A stretch of DNA of 64,000 nt, taken from the NCBI RefSeq assembly GCF_014304815.1, contig NZ_CP047958.1, positions 2,232,001 through 2,296,000 on the forward strand. The letters are read 5' to 3'. The stretch's first letter is position 1. Each line of letters begins with the position of its first letter. The notes under the pieces are model-generated. The model searched no databases and was not told the DNA's origin. It saw nothing but the letters and a program-made list of their open reading frames with translations. The stretch is from Synechococcus sp. MIT S9220. Its GTDB lineage: Bacteria; Cyanobacteriota; Cyanobacteriia; PCC-6307; Cyanobiaceae. The position numbers and the translations under genes are program-made. Shown one piece after another: positions 8,778 through 16,662 of this stretch.

Positions 8778-9640
8778 GCCGGCAACTCCAAAGCGATGCT
8801 GCCCAACGCCGACTTACGGAAATCGTCCAGCAAGCGCTGGGCCATGCGCGCCGTGTCGGAAGAGGTATGGCGCTGGGCCACGGCCTGAAGCCAAAGGGCC
8901 GGGTCTTCGGTTTCACCGGACAAAGGCGTGCCATAACGCCCTTGCAACACAGCAAGCGCCACACCGGAAGACGGCTGCTGCTGCAGACCCATCAACAACC
9001 GCAAAAACGCCTGAGCAACCAGTTCGCCGTCATAGGCAGCCTGGCCGATGTCATCACAGAGGGCCAGATGCAACGCGGCCTGCTGATCATCAAGCCTGGG
9101 CGGCAATACTCCCGGCGCATCCAGCAGGTCGATGTCCTGGCCAAGGCGCACCCAACGCAGGGTGCGGGTGACACCAGCCCGGCGGGCACTGGCCACCACC
9201 TTCTGCTTCACCAGCCTGTTGATCAGCGCTGACTTCCCCACATTGGGGAAACCCAAGGTGAGTGCCCGTACCGGCCTGGGGCGCATGCCCCTGTTCCGCC
9301 GCCGTTCGTTCAGCTGATCGCCGGCACGAATCGCCGCCTGCTGCACCTGCTTGACCCCAGTGCCTGCCTTGGCATCACACCAAACTGTGCGCTGGCCCTG
9401 GCCCTTGAACCATGCCTCCCAGGCGGTTCGTGCCTCAGCAGTGACCATGTCTCGACGGTTGATCACCAGCAGATGCTGCTTGCCCTTGATCCAACGGCTG
9501 AGGTGGGGATGACCTGTGGCCAGGGGGATACGTGCATCGCGCACCTCAATCACCAGATCAACCTTGTCGAGATTGCGACGGAGCTGCTGCTCTGCCTTGG
9601 CGATGTGGCCGGGATACCACTGAATCGGTGGTGAGCTCAC
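8774..9640 (-). CDS. ylqF: ribosome biogenesis GTPase, YlqF/RbgA family
   Basis: A circularly permuted GTPase that acts in late assembly of the 50S subunit. It opens with WYPGHIAKA, the family hallmark, then G4-like VINRRDMV (the usual NKxD is here NRRD), then the P-loop GFPNVGKSALINRL and a DAPGVLPP G3 motif. The order G4-G1-G3 confirms the permutation. The C-terminal RNA-binding tail is present and the length of 288 is normal. It overlaps UspA upstream and the pseudouridine synthase downstream by 4 bases each, which implies translational coupling. The NRRD variant at G4 is a small oddity and could alter guanine specificity. Confidence 0.9.
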   Translation of the reverse strand: MSSPPIQWYPGHIAKAEQQLRRNLDKVDLVIEVRDARIPLATGHPHLSRWIKGKQHLLVINRRDMVTAEARTAWEAWFKGQGQRTVWCDAKAGTGVKQVQQAAIRAGDQLNERRRNRGMRPRPVRALTLGFPNVGKSALINRLVKQKVVASARRAGVTRTLRWVRLGQDIDLLDAPGVLPPRLDDQQAALHLALCDDIGQAAYDGELVAQAFLRLLMGLQQQPSSGVALAVLQGRYGTPLSGETEDPALWLQAVAQRHTSSDTARMAQRLLDDFRKSALGSIALELPA

Positions 9641-10020
9641 GGCACCACCAACACAGGGCAGGAAGCCAGCTGGAGAACCTGTGCGGCCGTGCTGCCGCTG
9701 TCGGATTCCAAATTCACACCCCTGGTTCCCATCACGATCACATCCACATTCAACTCATCAACCACATCACAGATCACCGAGGCCGGCTTACCACTGCGCT
9801 CGACCTCCAGAAAGATGACACCGGCCTGTTCACAGCGTTTACGGGTCTGGCTGAGCACCCCTGCAACTGCTTCATGGTCATGCTTCTTCCCGGTCACAAG
9901 CGGCAGAACCGACAGCAGCACAAGACGACTGCCATCACGGCGCGCGAGCTCCAGGGCCTTGCCCTCAGGCTCCAGGGCCTCACGGCTCGGATCGATCGGC
10001 AACAGCACGGTCTCGAACAT
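9637..10020 (-). CDS. universal stress protein, UspA family
   Basis: A single-domain 127-residue Usp protein. It begins MFETVLLPIDPSREA, where the aspartate normally contacts ATP, and ends with GTRGVNLESDSGSTAAQVL followed by PVLVVP, matching the ATP-binding G-x2-G-x9-G(S/T) signature. Such proteins bind ATP and modulate stress survival by unclear means. It is the first gene of a 4-base-overlapping run with the RbgA-like GTPase and the pseudouridine synthase, which hints at a translation-stress context. Its promoter must lie in the 98 bases shared with the divergent pgk gene. Confidence 0.88.
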   Translation of the reverse strand: MFETVLLPIDPSREALEPEGKALELARRDGSRLVLLSVLPLVTGKKHDHEAVAGVLSQTRKRCEQAGVIFLEVERSGKPASVICDVVDELNVDVIVMGTRGVNLESDSGSTAAQVLQLASCPVLVVP

Positions 10021-10118
10021 TCAAACGACCTCCACCCCCCATTAAGCCAGTCCTAGCGCTGGGCCTGCAGAACTCGGGTTAATCTCTCCCCGTTTTCTTA
10101 CCGCACCACACAACCCTC

Positions 10119-11324
10119 ATGGCGAAGCGTTCCCTGGCCAGCCTCTCCGGCGCCGACCTCAGCGGAAAACGTGTTCTCGTGCGGGTCGATTTCAACGTAC
10201 CCCTGAACGATGCCGGTGCGATCACCGATGACACCCGCATCCGTGCCGCGCTGCCCACCGTTAAGGACCTGATCGACAAGGGCGCCAAGGTGATCCTCTC
10301 CGCCCACTTCGGACGGCCCAAGGGTCAGGTGAATGACGCCATGCGTCTCACACCCGTTGCTGCCCGTCTGAGCGAACTGCTCGGCAAGCCTGTCTCCAAG
10401 ACCGACAGCTGCATCGGACCTGACGCCGAAGCCAAGGTGAACGCCATGGCTGATGGCGACGTGGTTCTGCTGGAGAACGTGCGTTTCTTCGCGGAAGAAG
10501 AGAAGAACGAAGCTGGTTTCGCCGAAAAGCTGGCCGGACTGGCCGAGGTGTACGTGAACGACGCCTTCGGCGCCGCCCACCGTGCACACGCTTCCACTGA
10601 AGGCGTGACCAAGTTCCTCAAGCCCTCCGTGGCGGGCTTCCTGATGGAGAAGGAGCTTCAGTACTTGCAGGGTGCTGTTGACGATCCCAAGCGCCCTCTC
10701 GCCGCCATCGTGGGTGGCTCCAAGGTGAGCTCCAAAATCGGCGTGCTCGAAGCCCTGATCGACAAGTGCGACAAGGTGCTGATCGGCGGCGGCATGATCT
10801 TCACCTTCTACAAGGCTCGCGGTCTGTCAGTGGGCAAGAGCCTGGTGGAAGAAGACAAGCTGGAACTGGCCAAGGAGCTGGAAGCCAAAGCCAAGGCCAA
10901 GGGTGTGCAGCTGCTGCTGCCCACCGATGTTGTGCTGGCCGACAACTTCGCTCCCGACGCCAACAGTCAGATCGCTGACATCAACGCCATCCCGGATGGC
11001 TGGATGGGGCTGGACATCGGTCCTGACTCCATCAAGGTGTTCCAAGACGCACTCGCAGACTGCAAGACCGTGATCTGGAATGGCCCCATGGGCGTGTTCG
11101 AGTTCGACAAGTTCGCAGCCGGCACCAACGCCATCGCCACCACCCTGGCCGAGCTCAGCGGCAAAGGCTGCTGCACAATCATCGGCGGCGGTGATTCGGT
11201 TGCAGCAGTGGAGAAGGCGGGTCTGGCCGAGAAGATGTCGCACATCTCCACCGGCGGAGGAGCCAGCCTGGAACTGCTGGAAGGCAAGGTGCTGCCAGGC
11301 GTTTCTGCTCTCGACGCCGCCTGA
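10119..11324 (+). CDS. pgk: phosphoglycerate kinase
   Basis: Catalyses the reversible transfer of phosphate between 1,3-bisphosphoglycerate and ADP, serving both glycolysis and the Calvin cycle in a cyanobacterium. The N-terminal signature [13 protein letters not shown] is present, as are the substrate-binding SAHFGRPKG, the hinge region and the nucleotide loop [14 protein letters not shown], where [13 protein letters not shown] follows near the C-terminus. At 401 residues it has full family length and no defects. The start ATG at 10119 is the only one consistent with the family N-terminus. It is monocistronic, with a GC-rich hairpin after the stop. Enolase and an unusual phosphofructokinase are encoded elsewhere in the window. 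Confidence 0.98.
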   Translation: MAKRSLASLSGADLSGKRVLVRVDFNVPLNDAGAITDDTRIRAALPTVKDLIDKGAKVILSAHFGRPKGQVNDAMRLTPVAARLSELLGKPVSKTDSCIGPDAEAKVNAMADGDVVLLENVRFFAEEEKNEAGFAEKLAGLAEVYVNDAFGAAHRAHASTEGVTKFLKPSVAGFLMEKELQYLQGAVDDPKRPLAAIVGGSKVSSKIGVLEALIDKCDKVLIGGGMIFTFYKARGLSVGKSLVEEDKLELAKELEAKAKAKGVQLLLPTDVVLADNFAPDANSQIADINAIPDGWMGLDIGPDSIKVFQDALADCKTVIWNGPMGVFEFDKFAAGTNAIATTLAELSGKGCCTIIGGGDSVAAVEKAGLAEKMSHISTGGGASLELLEGKVLPGVSALDAA

Positions 11325-11343
11325 TTCACAAGTGCCAGACCAA

Positions 11344-11368
11344 GGGAGGAGCCTCAGCCCCTCCTCCC
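11344..11368. terminator. GC-rich hairpin between convergent pgk and a hypothetical gene
   Basis: GGGAGGAG (11344-11351) pairs with CTCCTCCC (11361-11368) across a 9-base loop. No long T-run follows on either strand, so termination is probable but not certain. It overlaps the stop codon of the minus-strand gene. Confidence 0.55.
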
Positions 11369-11752
11369 TCTGCCTTGCCAGCGAAAATCGGGCAAAGGCG
11401 TAAGCCCCAAGCGGCGACGCTCGGCATTCACGACCTCACGCCCCTGCTTCATCAGACGCCGGCGTGCCTGCTTCTGTTGCTTCATGCACGTCTTGCCAGC
11501 CTCAGGAGTCTGAGCACGCTGGAGGCAGCTCTGGCCGGACTTGAGCAGCGCAAGCCGTTGGTCGTAGCTGCGAATTCCCCAGTTGCGGCGGACCTGGAAC
11601 AGTTGCTGCCTCTGACTTTGTGTGAGCTGTGATTCCGGCATCCGCCGGCCTGGAGCCGCTTCCGCGATTCCGCCGGACTGCTGCAAAGCAGCAGCTGTGA
11701 GGGCAGCGCAGGGAATCAGGAGTGCTTGTCGCCAGCGGTTGGTGAACGCCAT
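11354..11752 (-). CDS. small exported hypothetical protein
   Basis: From the ATG at 11752 the product is about 132 residues: MAFTNRWRQ, then a hydrophobic stretch LLIPCAALTAAAL and a small-residue site near AEAAPG, i.e. a likely Sec signal peptide. The mature part is strongly basic, rich in Arg and Gln, with two cysteines (SCLQ and TCMKQQK) and a predicted helical region QARRRLMKQGREVV. I do not recognise a family. Two in-frame upstream ATGs exist at 11776 and 11761, but the later start places the signal peptide correctly. It is convergent with pgk, sharing a hairpin, and divergent from the dehydrogenase downstream. Confidence 0.6.
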   Translation of the reverse strand: MAFTNRWRQALLIPCAALTAAALQQSGGIAEAAPGRRMPESQLTQSQRQQLFQVRRNWGIRSYDQRLALLKSGQSCLQRAQTPEAGKTCMKQQKQARRRLMKQGREVVNAERRRLGLTPLPDFRWQGRGRRG

Positions 11753-11827
11753 GAAGACCATCAACAGTGAACGCACTCAGGTTGCTGCGAGTGTCGGGCC
11801 AGGATCTGACTCAAATGGCCTGCAACC

Positions 11828-12745
11828 ATGACCGGATGTGATCTCACGCCCAAGAGCCGACTGGCCTTCATCGGCCTGGGAGCCCTGGGATTACCGATGG
11901 CGGTGAACCTTCAAGCCGCCGGTTATCCACTGCAGGTTCACACCCGCAGTCGGTTGGCGGAATCTGACCCCGATCTGACCGGAGCCTTGCCCGCAGCAAG
12001 CCCAGCAGCAGCAGTGAGTGGCTGTTCTGCACTGCTGCTCTGCGTCAGCGACGATGCTGCTGTGGATTCAGTGCTCTGGGGTGAACAGGGTGCAGGGCCC
12101 GCCCTGGAACAGGGCAGCCTCGTGATCGACTGCTCGACCATCAGCCCATCCACCGCCAAAGACATGGCTGAACGTCTCGCCAAACGAGACATTGCCTATA
12201 TCGATGCTCCCGTCACCGGCGGCACGGAAGGAGCAAAGGCCGGCACACTCACCGTGCTCTGTGGTGGAGAGACTGCTGCAGTGAACAAGGCGCGAGGGCT
12301 GCTGGAGGTGATCGGAAGCTCAATCCACCATTTCGGCGACGTGGGCAGCGGACAGCAGGTCAAAGCGATCAACCAAGTGCTGGTGGCTGGCAGTTACGCC
12401 GCAGTAGCAGAAGCCATCACCCTCGGACAGCACTTGCAGCTGCCGATGCAGCAAGTGGTGAATGCACTGCGGCAGGGAGCTGCCGGCTCCTGGGCACTGG
12501 AGCATCGCTCCCAGGGCATGCTCGACGACGACTACCCGCTCGGCTTCAAGCTGGCACTGCATCACAAGGATCTCGGCATTGCACTCGACGCAGCGCTTCA
12601 GAAGGGCCTGAAGCTGCCGATCACCGAGGCTGTGCATGATCAGGAGCAGGCACTCATGGACGCTGGACTCGGGAATGCAGATGTGTCAGCACTGCGCCGA
12701 AGTCTTCCTGCGAACCCCTACCGATCTCAGCAGCTCAAGGGTTGA
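11828..12745 (+). CDS. NAD(P)-dependent beta-hydroxyacid dehydrogenase (3-hydroxyisobutyrate / tartronate semialdehyde reductase type)
   Basis: The N-terminal Rossmann motif FIGLGALGLPMAVNL is followed by the family substrate-binding motif DAPVTGGTEGAKAGTL and by KAINQVLVAGSYAAVAEA, whose Lys is the catalytic residue of this superfamily. The length of 305 is typical of the HIBADH/GarR/glyoxylate reductase group. In a cyanobacterium a role in reducing tartronate semialdehyde, succinic semialdehyde or glyoxylate is plausible, but the substrate cannot be set from sequence. The ATG at 11828 starts 14 codons ahead of the Rossmann motif; a later start is not excluded. The 3' end overlaps the convergent exported-protein gene by 11 bases. 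Confidence 0.87.
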   Translation: MTGCDLTPKSRLAFIGLGALGLPMAVNLQAAGYPLQVHTRSRLAESDPDLTGALPAASPAAAVSGCSALLLCVSDDAAVDSVLWGEQGAGPALEQGSLVIDCSTISPSTAKDMAERLAKRDIAYIDAPVTGGTEGAKAGTLTVLCGGETAAVNKARGLLEVIGSSIHHFGDVGSGQQVKAINQVLVAGSYAAVAEAITLGQHLQLPMQQVVNALRQGAAGSWALEHRSQGMLDDDYPLGFKLALHHKDLGIALDAALQKGLKLPITEAVHDQEQALMDAGLGNADVSALRRSLPANPYRSQQLKG

Positions 12746-13484
12746 GCTTGCTCTTGTCGTCGACCACCTGTACGCGTTTGCTCACCGTGATCACCCCATC
12801 GGGATGCACCAGCAGGGCTGCCCAGGTCTGAATCCCAGGCTGAAAGGGAGCCTGAACCGACTTAAACAAGCCTCCACCACCGAGCGGTTCGAGCTGAACA
12901 TCAGGGCTCTCCTGCACAAGAACCTGCTGGGCAGTCACCGGGGTGAGACCTCCGGCCAGCATGGCCTTGCCCAGGGGTTGATCCACCACCACATCCACGT
13001 CGTAACGACTGCCGGTGAGCACCGTGTCGGGAATCAACAATGAGATCGGCAGGGGCTTTTTGGAACTGGTGAGTACCGACTGATCACTGAGCACCTCCTG
13101 AGCAGTGATCAGGCCTGCTTCTGTGGAGAAAGCCAGGCGCTGATTGGCTTTAAAGGAATAGCTGAGCCCATCCTGCTGGCGGGTGCCGCTCACAGCCAGC
13201 TGAACCGTAGGGCGACCATCATCCAGAGCCTGACCTGGCCTCACGGCCCAGCGAGTTTCAGGAAAACGCATGCTGAAGCGACGAAAGCGCTCGATCAGGG
13301 TCGATGCCTGATCCGGTGCCATCAAGGCGGACAGGGCCTGCACGCGATCGTCTGCATTGAGGGCCAGTTGCAAACGGGCACTCAGATCAACAGCATCGCC
13401 GCTGGCCGCCAGTGCCGGCATCGTGCTGATCACCGCGGCACTCGAAAGCACAGTCGCCAAAGAGGCTCGCAGGAGCGGAACCAT
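12735..13484 (-). CDS. conserved exported protein of unknown function
   Basis: A 249-residue protein with a classical signal peptide (MVPLLRASLATVLSSAAVIS, then ALAASGDA). The mature part begins with a helical segment LSARLQLALNADDRVQALSA and continues as a beta-rich region of short strands without cysteines or catalytic motifs. I take it to be one of the conserved cyanobacterial periplasmic proteins, but I cannot name a family. It is divergent from murG with only 54 bases between the start codons, so the two share a promoter region, which weakly links it to the cell envelope. Its C-terminus overlaps the dehydrogenase gene tail to tail. Confidence 0.7.
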   Translation of the reverse strand: MVPLLRASLATVLSSAAVISTMPALAASGDAVDLSARLQLALNADDRVQALSALMAPDQASTLIERFRRFSMRFPETRWAVRPGQALDDGRPTVQLAVSGTRQQDGLSYSFKANQRLAFSTEAGLITAQEVLSDQSVLTSSKKPLPISLLIPDTVLTGSRYDVDVVVDQPLGKAMLAGGLTPVTAQQVLVQESPDVQLEPLGGGGLFKSVQAPFQPGIQTWAALLVHPDGVITVSKRVQVVDDKSKLNP

Positions 13485-13538
13485 GAATCAGCCTCAGCAG
13501 TCGAACTAAGTTAGGCCGCGTTTTCGTAGTCCGCTCCC

Positions 13539-14615
13539 ATGCCCCGGCTTCTCATCGCCGCCAGTGGCACCGGTGGCCATCTGTTTCCTGCGCTGTCGGT
13601 AGCGGAAGCACTTCCAGCCGACTGGAGCGTGCGCTGGCTGGGGGTTCCCGATCGCCTGGAAACGACTTTGGTGCCTGAGCAGTACGGACTGGTCACCGTG
13701 AAAGCCGGAGGGCTTCAGGGCCGAGGCCTGCGCAAACTCATCCAGTTGTTGCGGCTTTTGGGGGCCAGCCGCGATGTGCGCCGGCTAATTCGCAGGGAAC
13801 AGATCGATGCGGTCTTCACCACAGGTGGTTACATCGCCGCACCGGCAATCCTGGGAGCCCGGTGGTGTGGTGTCCCCGTTGTGCTGCACGAATCCAATGC
13901 CATTCCAGGTCGGGTGACGAGACTTCTGGGGCGCTTCTGCACCCGCGTTGCCGTCGGTCTTGATGCAGCAGCAAGTCGCATCCCCGGATGTGCGGCCGTG
14001 GTCACGGGCACACCGGTGAGGGATGCGTTTCTGCAACCCCAGCCACTTCCACATTGGGTTCCGAAAGGTGAGGGGCCTTTGCTTGTGGTGATGGGCGGCA
14101 GCCAGGGAGCCCTTGGCCTCAACCGCATGGTGCGCGTTTTGCTGCCAGAGCTGCTCAGCAAGGGCTGCCGGGTGGTTCACCTCACAGGCAGCAACGACCC
14201 TGATGTGAACAGCATCGAGCACGCCGCCCTGGTGGAGCGGCCCTTCAGCGACGACATCCCCGGACTGTTGCAACATGCTGATCTAGCGATCAGCAGGGCA
14301 GGAGCCGGCAGCCTCAGCGAACTAGCCGTGAGCGGGACCCCCTCCGTGTTGGTGCCATTTCCCCAGGCAGCAGATCATCATCAGGACGCCAATGCGGCCT
14401 GTGCCGCAGCCCTGGGAGCCGCCGTGATCGTGCACCAGCATGACCCGAACCATCCCACCCTGCACGACACGCTCTGGCGTCTACTCGGCACCAAACTTGG
14501 CGGCAGTGAAGTCGCTAAAAACCCTCTGCCGGCGATGAAACAAGCCATGCGGAAGCTGGCGGTGCGCGATGCCGATCAGCAGCTGGCCACACTGCTGCAG
14601 GTGTTAGTTCCGTAG
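13539..14615 (+). CDS. murG: UDP-N-acetylglucosamine--N-acetylmuramyl-(pentapeptide) pyrophosphoryl-undecaprenol N-acetylglucosamine transferase
   Basis: Adds GlcNAc to lipid I to give lipid II on the inner face of the cytoplasmic membrane, the last cytoplasmic step of peptidoglycan synthesis. Seen here are the N-terminal glycine loop [18 protein letters not shown], the second loop [10 protein letters not shown], the C-domain [13 protein letters not shown] loop and the donor-binding [23 protein letters not shown], with the conserved Glu of the family. The length of 358 is standard. It has no other mur genes beside it. It is divergent from an exported protein gene and convergent with the CobD-like gene, with 9 bases between stops. 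Confidence 0.96.
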   Translation: MPRLLIAASGTGGHLFPALSVAEALPADWSVRWLGVPDRLETTLVPEQYGLVTVKAGGLQGRGLRKLIQLLRLLGASRDVRRLIRREQIDAVFTTGGYIAAPAILGARWCGVPVVLHESNAIPGRVTRLLGRFCTRVAVGLDAAASRIPGCAAVVTGTPVRDAFLQPQPLPHWVPKGEGPLLVVMGGSQGALGLNRMVRVLLPELLSKGCRVVHLTGSNDPDVNSIEHAALVERPFSDDIPGLLQHADLAISRAGAGSLSELAVSGTPSVLVPFPQAADHHQDANAACAAALGAAVIVHQHDPNHPTLHDTLWRLLGTKLGGSEVAKNPLPAMKQAMRKLAVRDADQQLATLLQVLVP

Positions 14616-14624
14616 GGCAAAGCG

Positions 14625-15737
14625 TCAGTGCAGTTCCTGCTTCAGCGCTTTGAGGATGCGCAGGTTGCCGCGGCGATCCTGAAGACCAATGCGCAGCCAG
14701 TTCTCGCCCAAACCTTCAAACGAGCGGCAGTCGCGCAGGAGCACCCCACGACGCGCCACACGCTCTCGCAGATCCAGAAGAGAGGCTTCGCCACGAAGCA
14801 GCAGATAGTTGGCACTTGATGGCATGGGAGTCAAACCGGGCAGATGGGTCAACTGGCGATGAAACCAGTTCCCCTCCTGGGAAACCCAGGCCTGCACTCG
14901 CTGCAACCATCGATCCATTCCGAATGGATCAGCCATCACGGACCGACCGGCAGTCAGCGCCAGACCATTCACTGGCCAGGGATCACGCCACCGCTGCCAG
15001 CGTTTCAACCGTTCTGAAGAAGCCACGGCATAGCCCAGACGCAACCCAGCAATCGCGAACAGCTTGGTGAGACTGCGGATGACCACAAGATTGGGATGGC
15101 TCTCCACCAGAGGCAGCAGAGACTGGGCTTCTCCTGAGGGCACCAGAGGCAAAAAGGCTTCATCACAGATCACCAATGCGAAGTGCTTCAGCAGCGGCTC
15201 AAGCGACGCGCGACTCCAGAGCTGACCCGTGGGGTTGTGGGGATTGGTGATCCAGAGCACCTGACAAGGCTGAGCCGGCTCTGCAGGCAACGGCCATGGC
15301 TGGGGCCAGGTTCGCGGCCAGCTGAGGCTGAGAGGCAGGCTGCGCACAGCACCATCCCAGCAAGCGAGCGCTCGGCGATAGTCCGCAAATCCAGGTTCAG
15401 GCAGGCCACTGAGACCGCACCCGACCGCATCCCGTGCCGCCCAGGTGAACAGTTCCGCCGCACCATTACCGGGCAGCACGGTCTCGGGCTCAAGACCATG
15501 CCAACTGGCAATCACCTGGCGAAGTTCTTGCTGCTCGCGGTCGGGATAGTTGCGCAGAGCGCTGCCACTGATCCCTTGCTTCAGAGCACGCCGCAGAACC
15601 CTTGGAGGACGGAAGGGCACCAGCGAAGCACTGGCATCAAGGATCTGCGACGACTTCAAGCCGAGGCGGAGAGCTTCCTGAGAGAAATTGCCTCCATGCG
15701 GTGGAAGGCCGCTGCTCAAGATCAACGCAGGCAACAC
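14625..15737 (-). CDS. cobD: PLP-dependent aminotransferase, CobD/CobC-like (threonine-phosphate decarboxylase type)
   Basis: A fold-type I PLP enzyme of 370 residues. It starts with PPHGGN and DASASLVPFRPPRVL, close to the N-terminal pattern of L-threonine-O-3-phosphate decarboxylase, which supplies aminopropanol phosphate for the nucleotide loop of cobamides. The PLP site is visible as NPHNPTGQL, VICDEAF and SLTKLFAIAGLRLGY, where the Lys forms the Schiff base; the C-terminal LRIGLQD carries the carboxylate-binding Arg. Histidinol-phosphate aminotransferase is the main alternative because the two families are close. No other cobalamin genes lie nearby. Marine Synechococcus make pseudocobalamin, so the role is reasonable. 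Confidence 0.75.
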   Translation of the reverse strand: MLPALILSSGLPPHGGNFSQEALRLGLKSSQILDASASLVPFRPPRVLRRALKQGISGSALRNYPDREQQELRQVIASWHGLEPETVLPGNGAAELFTWAARDAVGCGLSGLPEPGFADYRRALACWDGAVRSLPLSLSWPRTWPQPWPLPAEPAQPCQVLWITNPHNPTGQLWSRASLEPLLKHFALVICDEAFLPLVPSGEAQSLLPLVESHPNLVVIRSLTKLFAIAGLRLGYAVASSERLKRWQRWRDPWPVNGLALTAGRSVMADPFGMDRWLQRVQAWVSQEGNWFHRQLTHLPGLTPMPSSANYLLLRGEASLLDLRERVARRGVLLRDCRSFEGLGENWLRIGLQDRRGNLRILKALKQELH

Positions 15738-15814
15738 ACAACATCATCCTGCCCAGTCGCTCTCGACGGAGGCGGCAGAGACCGATACAACCAGTCAGCT
15801 AAGAGCTGCAGCCG

Positions 15815-16651
15815 ATGAAAGACTCCCAATGCAGCCTTACAACAATCCGACAGCTCTCTGGAGTTGTAGTGCTAAGTGCTCTGCTGAGCATCACCAGCAC
15901 GCAGGTGAAGGCCAGTAATGCGCTAATTCAGCTGCTGCAGGAGCGACGCTGTAGCGGTTGCCGACTGACGGATGCCGATTTAGTGCACGCTGACCTTCGT
16001 GATGCTGACCTGAGCGACGCCAAACTGATGCGAGCGAATCTGGGTCAGGCACAGCTAGATGGTGCTGATCTCAGTGGTGCCAATCTCAGCTTCACCAGCC
16101 TGCGAGGGGCCTCACTGCGAGGGGCCAACCTGACGGGGACTCGGCTGTACGGAACGGATTTACGCGAAGCAGACCTCACGGGTGCACAACTGAGCCCAAA
16201 CGCCCTAGATGAAGCTCATTGGCATGGTGCTAGTGGCATTAGTGCTGGCATCCGGAGTCATGCTGCGCTGCACAACGCAGGAGTGGAAGCTTTCCAGGCC
16301 GGTAGATGGCCAGCGGCCGAGCGGTTGTTCAGTGAGGCGATCCGCAGCCAACCGAAAAACCCCTTGAGCTGGGTAGCTCGAGGCATCAGCCGTAGCGAGC
16401 AAGCAAAAGACGAACGTGCAGCGAGTGATTTCCGTTTTGCGGCAGCTCTATATGATGTGCAAGGCTCGAAAGAGTGGTCACAGCAACTCAATAAGGCCGC
16501 TGATTTAGTAAGCCAAAGACGCTTTCAAGATCGATCACCTAACGAAGGCAAAGGCATTGGCGGACAGCTTTTGGAGGGAGCAATCAGCAGCCTACAAATG
16601 CTCACACCCATTGCTCTAAAAGCATTAACTCCTTTAGGGCTAGGTTTCTAA
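15815..16651 (+). CDS. exported pentapeptide-repeat protein with TPR-like segment
   Basis: A 278-residue protein starting with a signal-like segment (SGVVVLSALLSITSTQVKAS). A CSGC pair precedes about a dozen A(D/N)LxX pentapeptides between residues 45 and 125 (ADLVHADLRDADLSD and so on), which fold as a right-handed quadrilateral beta helix. After that a TPR-like helical stretch follows (AGVEAFQAGRWPAAERLFSEAI, cited by its core). The tail has a hydrophobic C-terminal end. The family is very common in cyanobacteria and mostly of unknown role; periplasmic or lumenal placement is inferred. The 3' part becomes noticeably AT-rich, a trend that continues into the convergent secretin gene. Confidence 0.78.
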   Translation: MKDSQCSLTTIRQLSGVVVLSALLSITSTQVKASNALIQLLQERRCSGCRLTDADLVHADLRDADLSDAKLMRANLGQAQLDGADLSGANLSFTSLRGASLRGANLTGTRLYGTDLREADLTGAQLSPNALDEAHWHGASGISAGIRSHAALHNAGVEAFQAGRWPAAERLFSEAIRSQPKNPLSWVARGISRSEQAKDERAASDFRFAAALYDVQGSKEWSQQLNKAADLVSQRRFQDRSPNEGKGIGGQLLEGAISSLQMLTPIALKALTPLGLGF

Positions 16652-16662
16652 AGTATTAATGG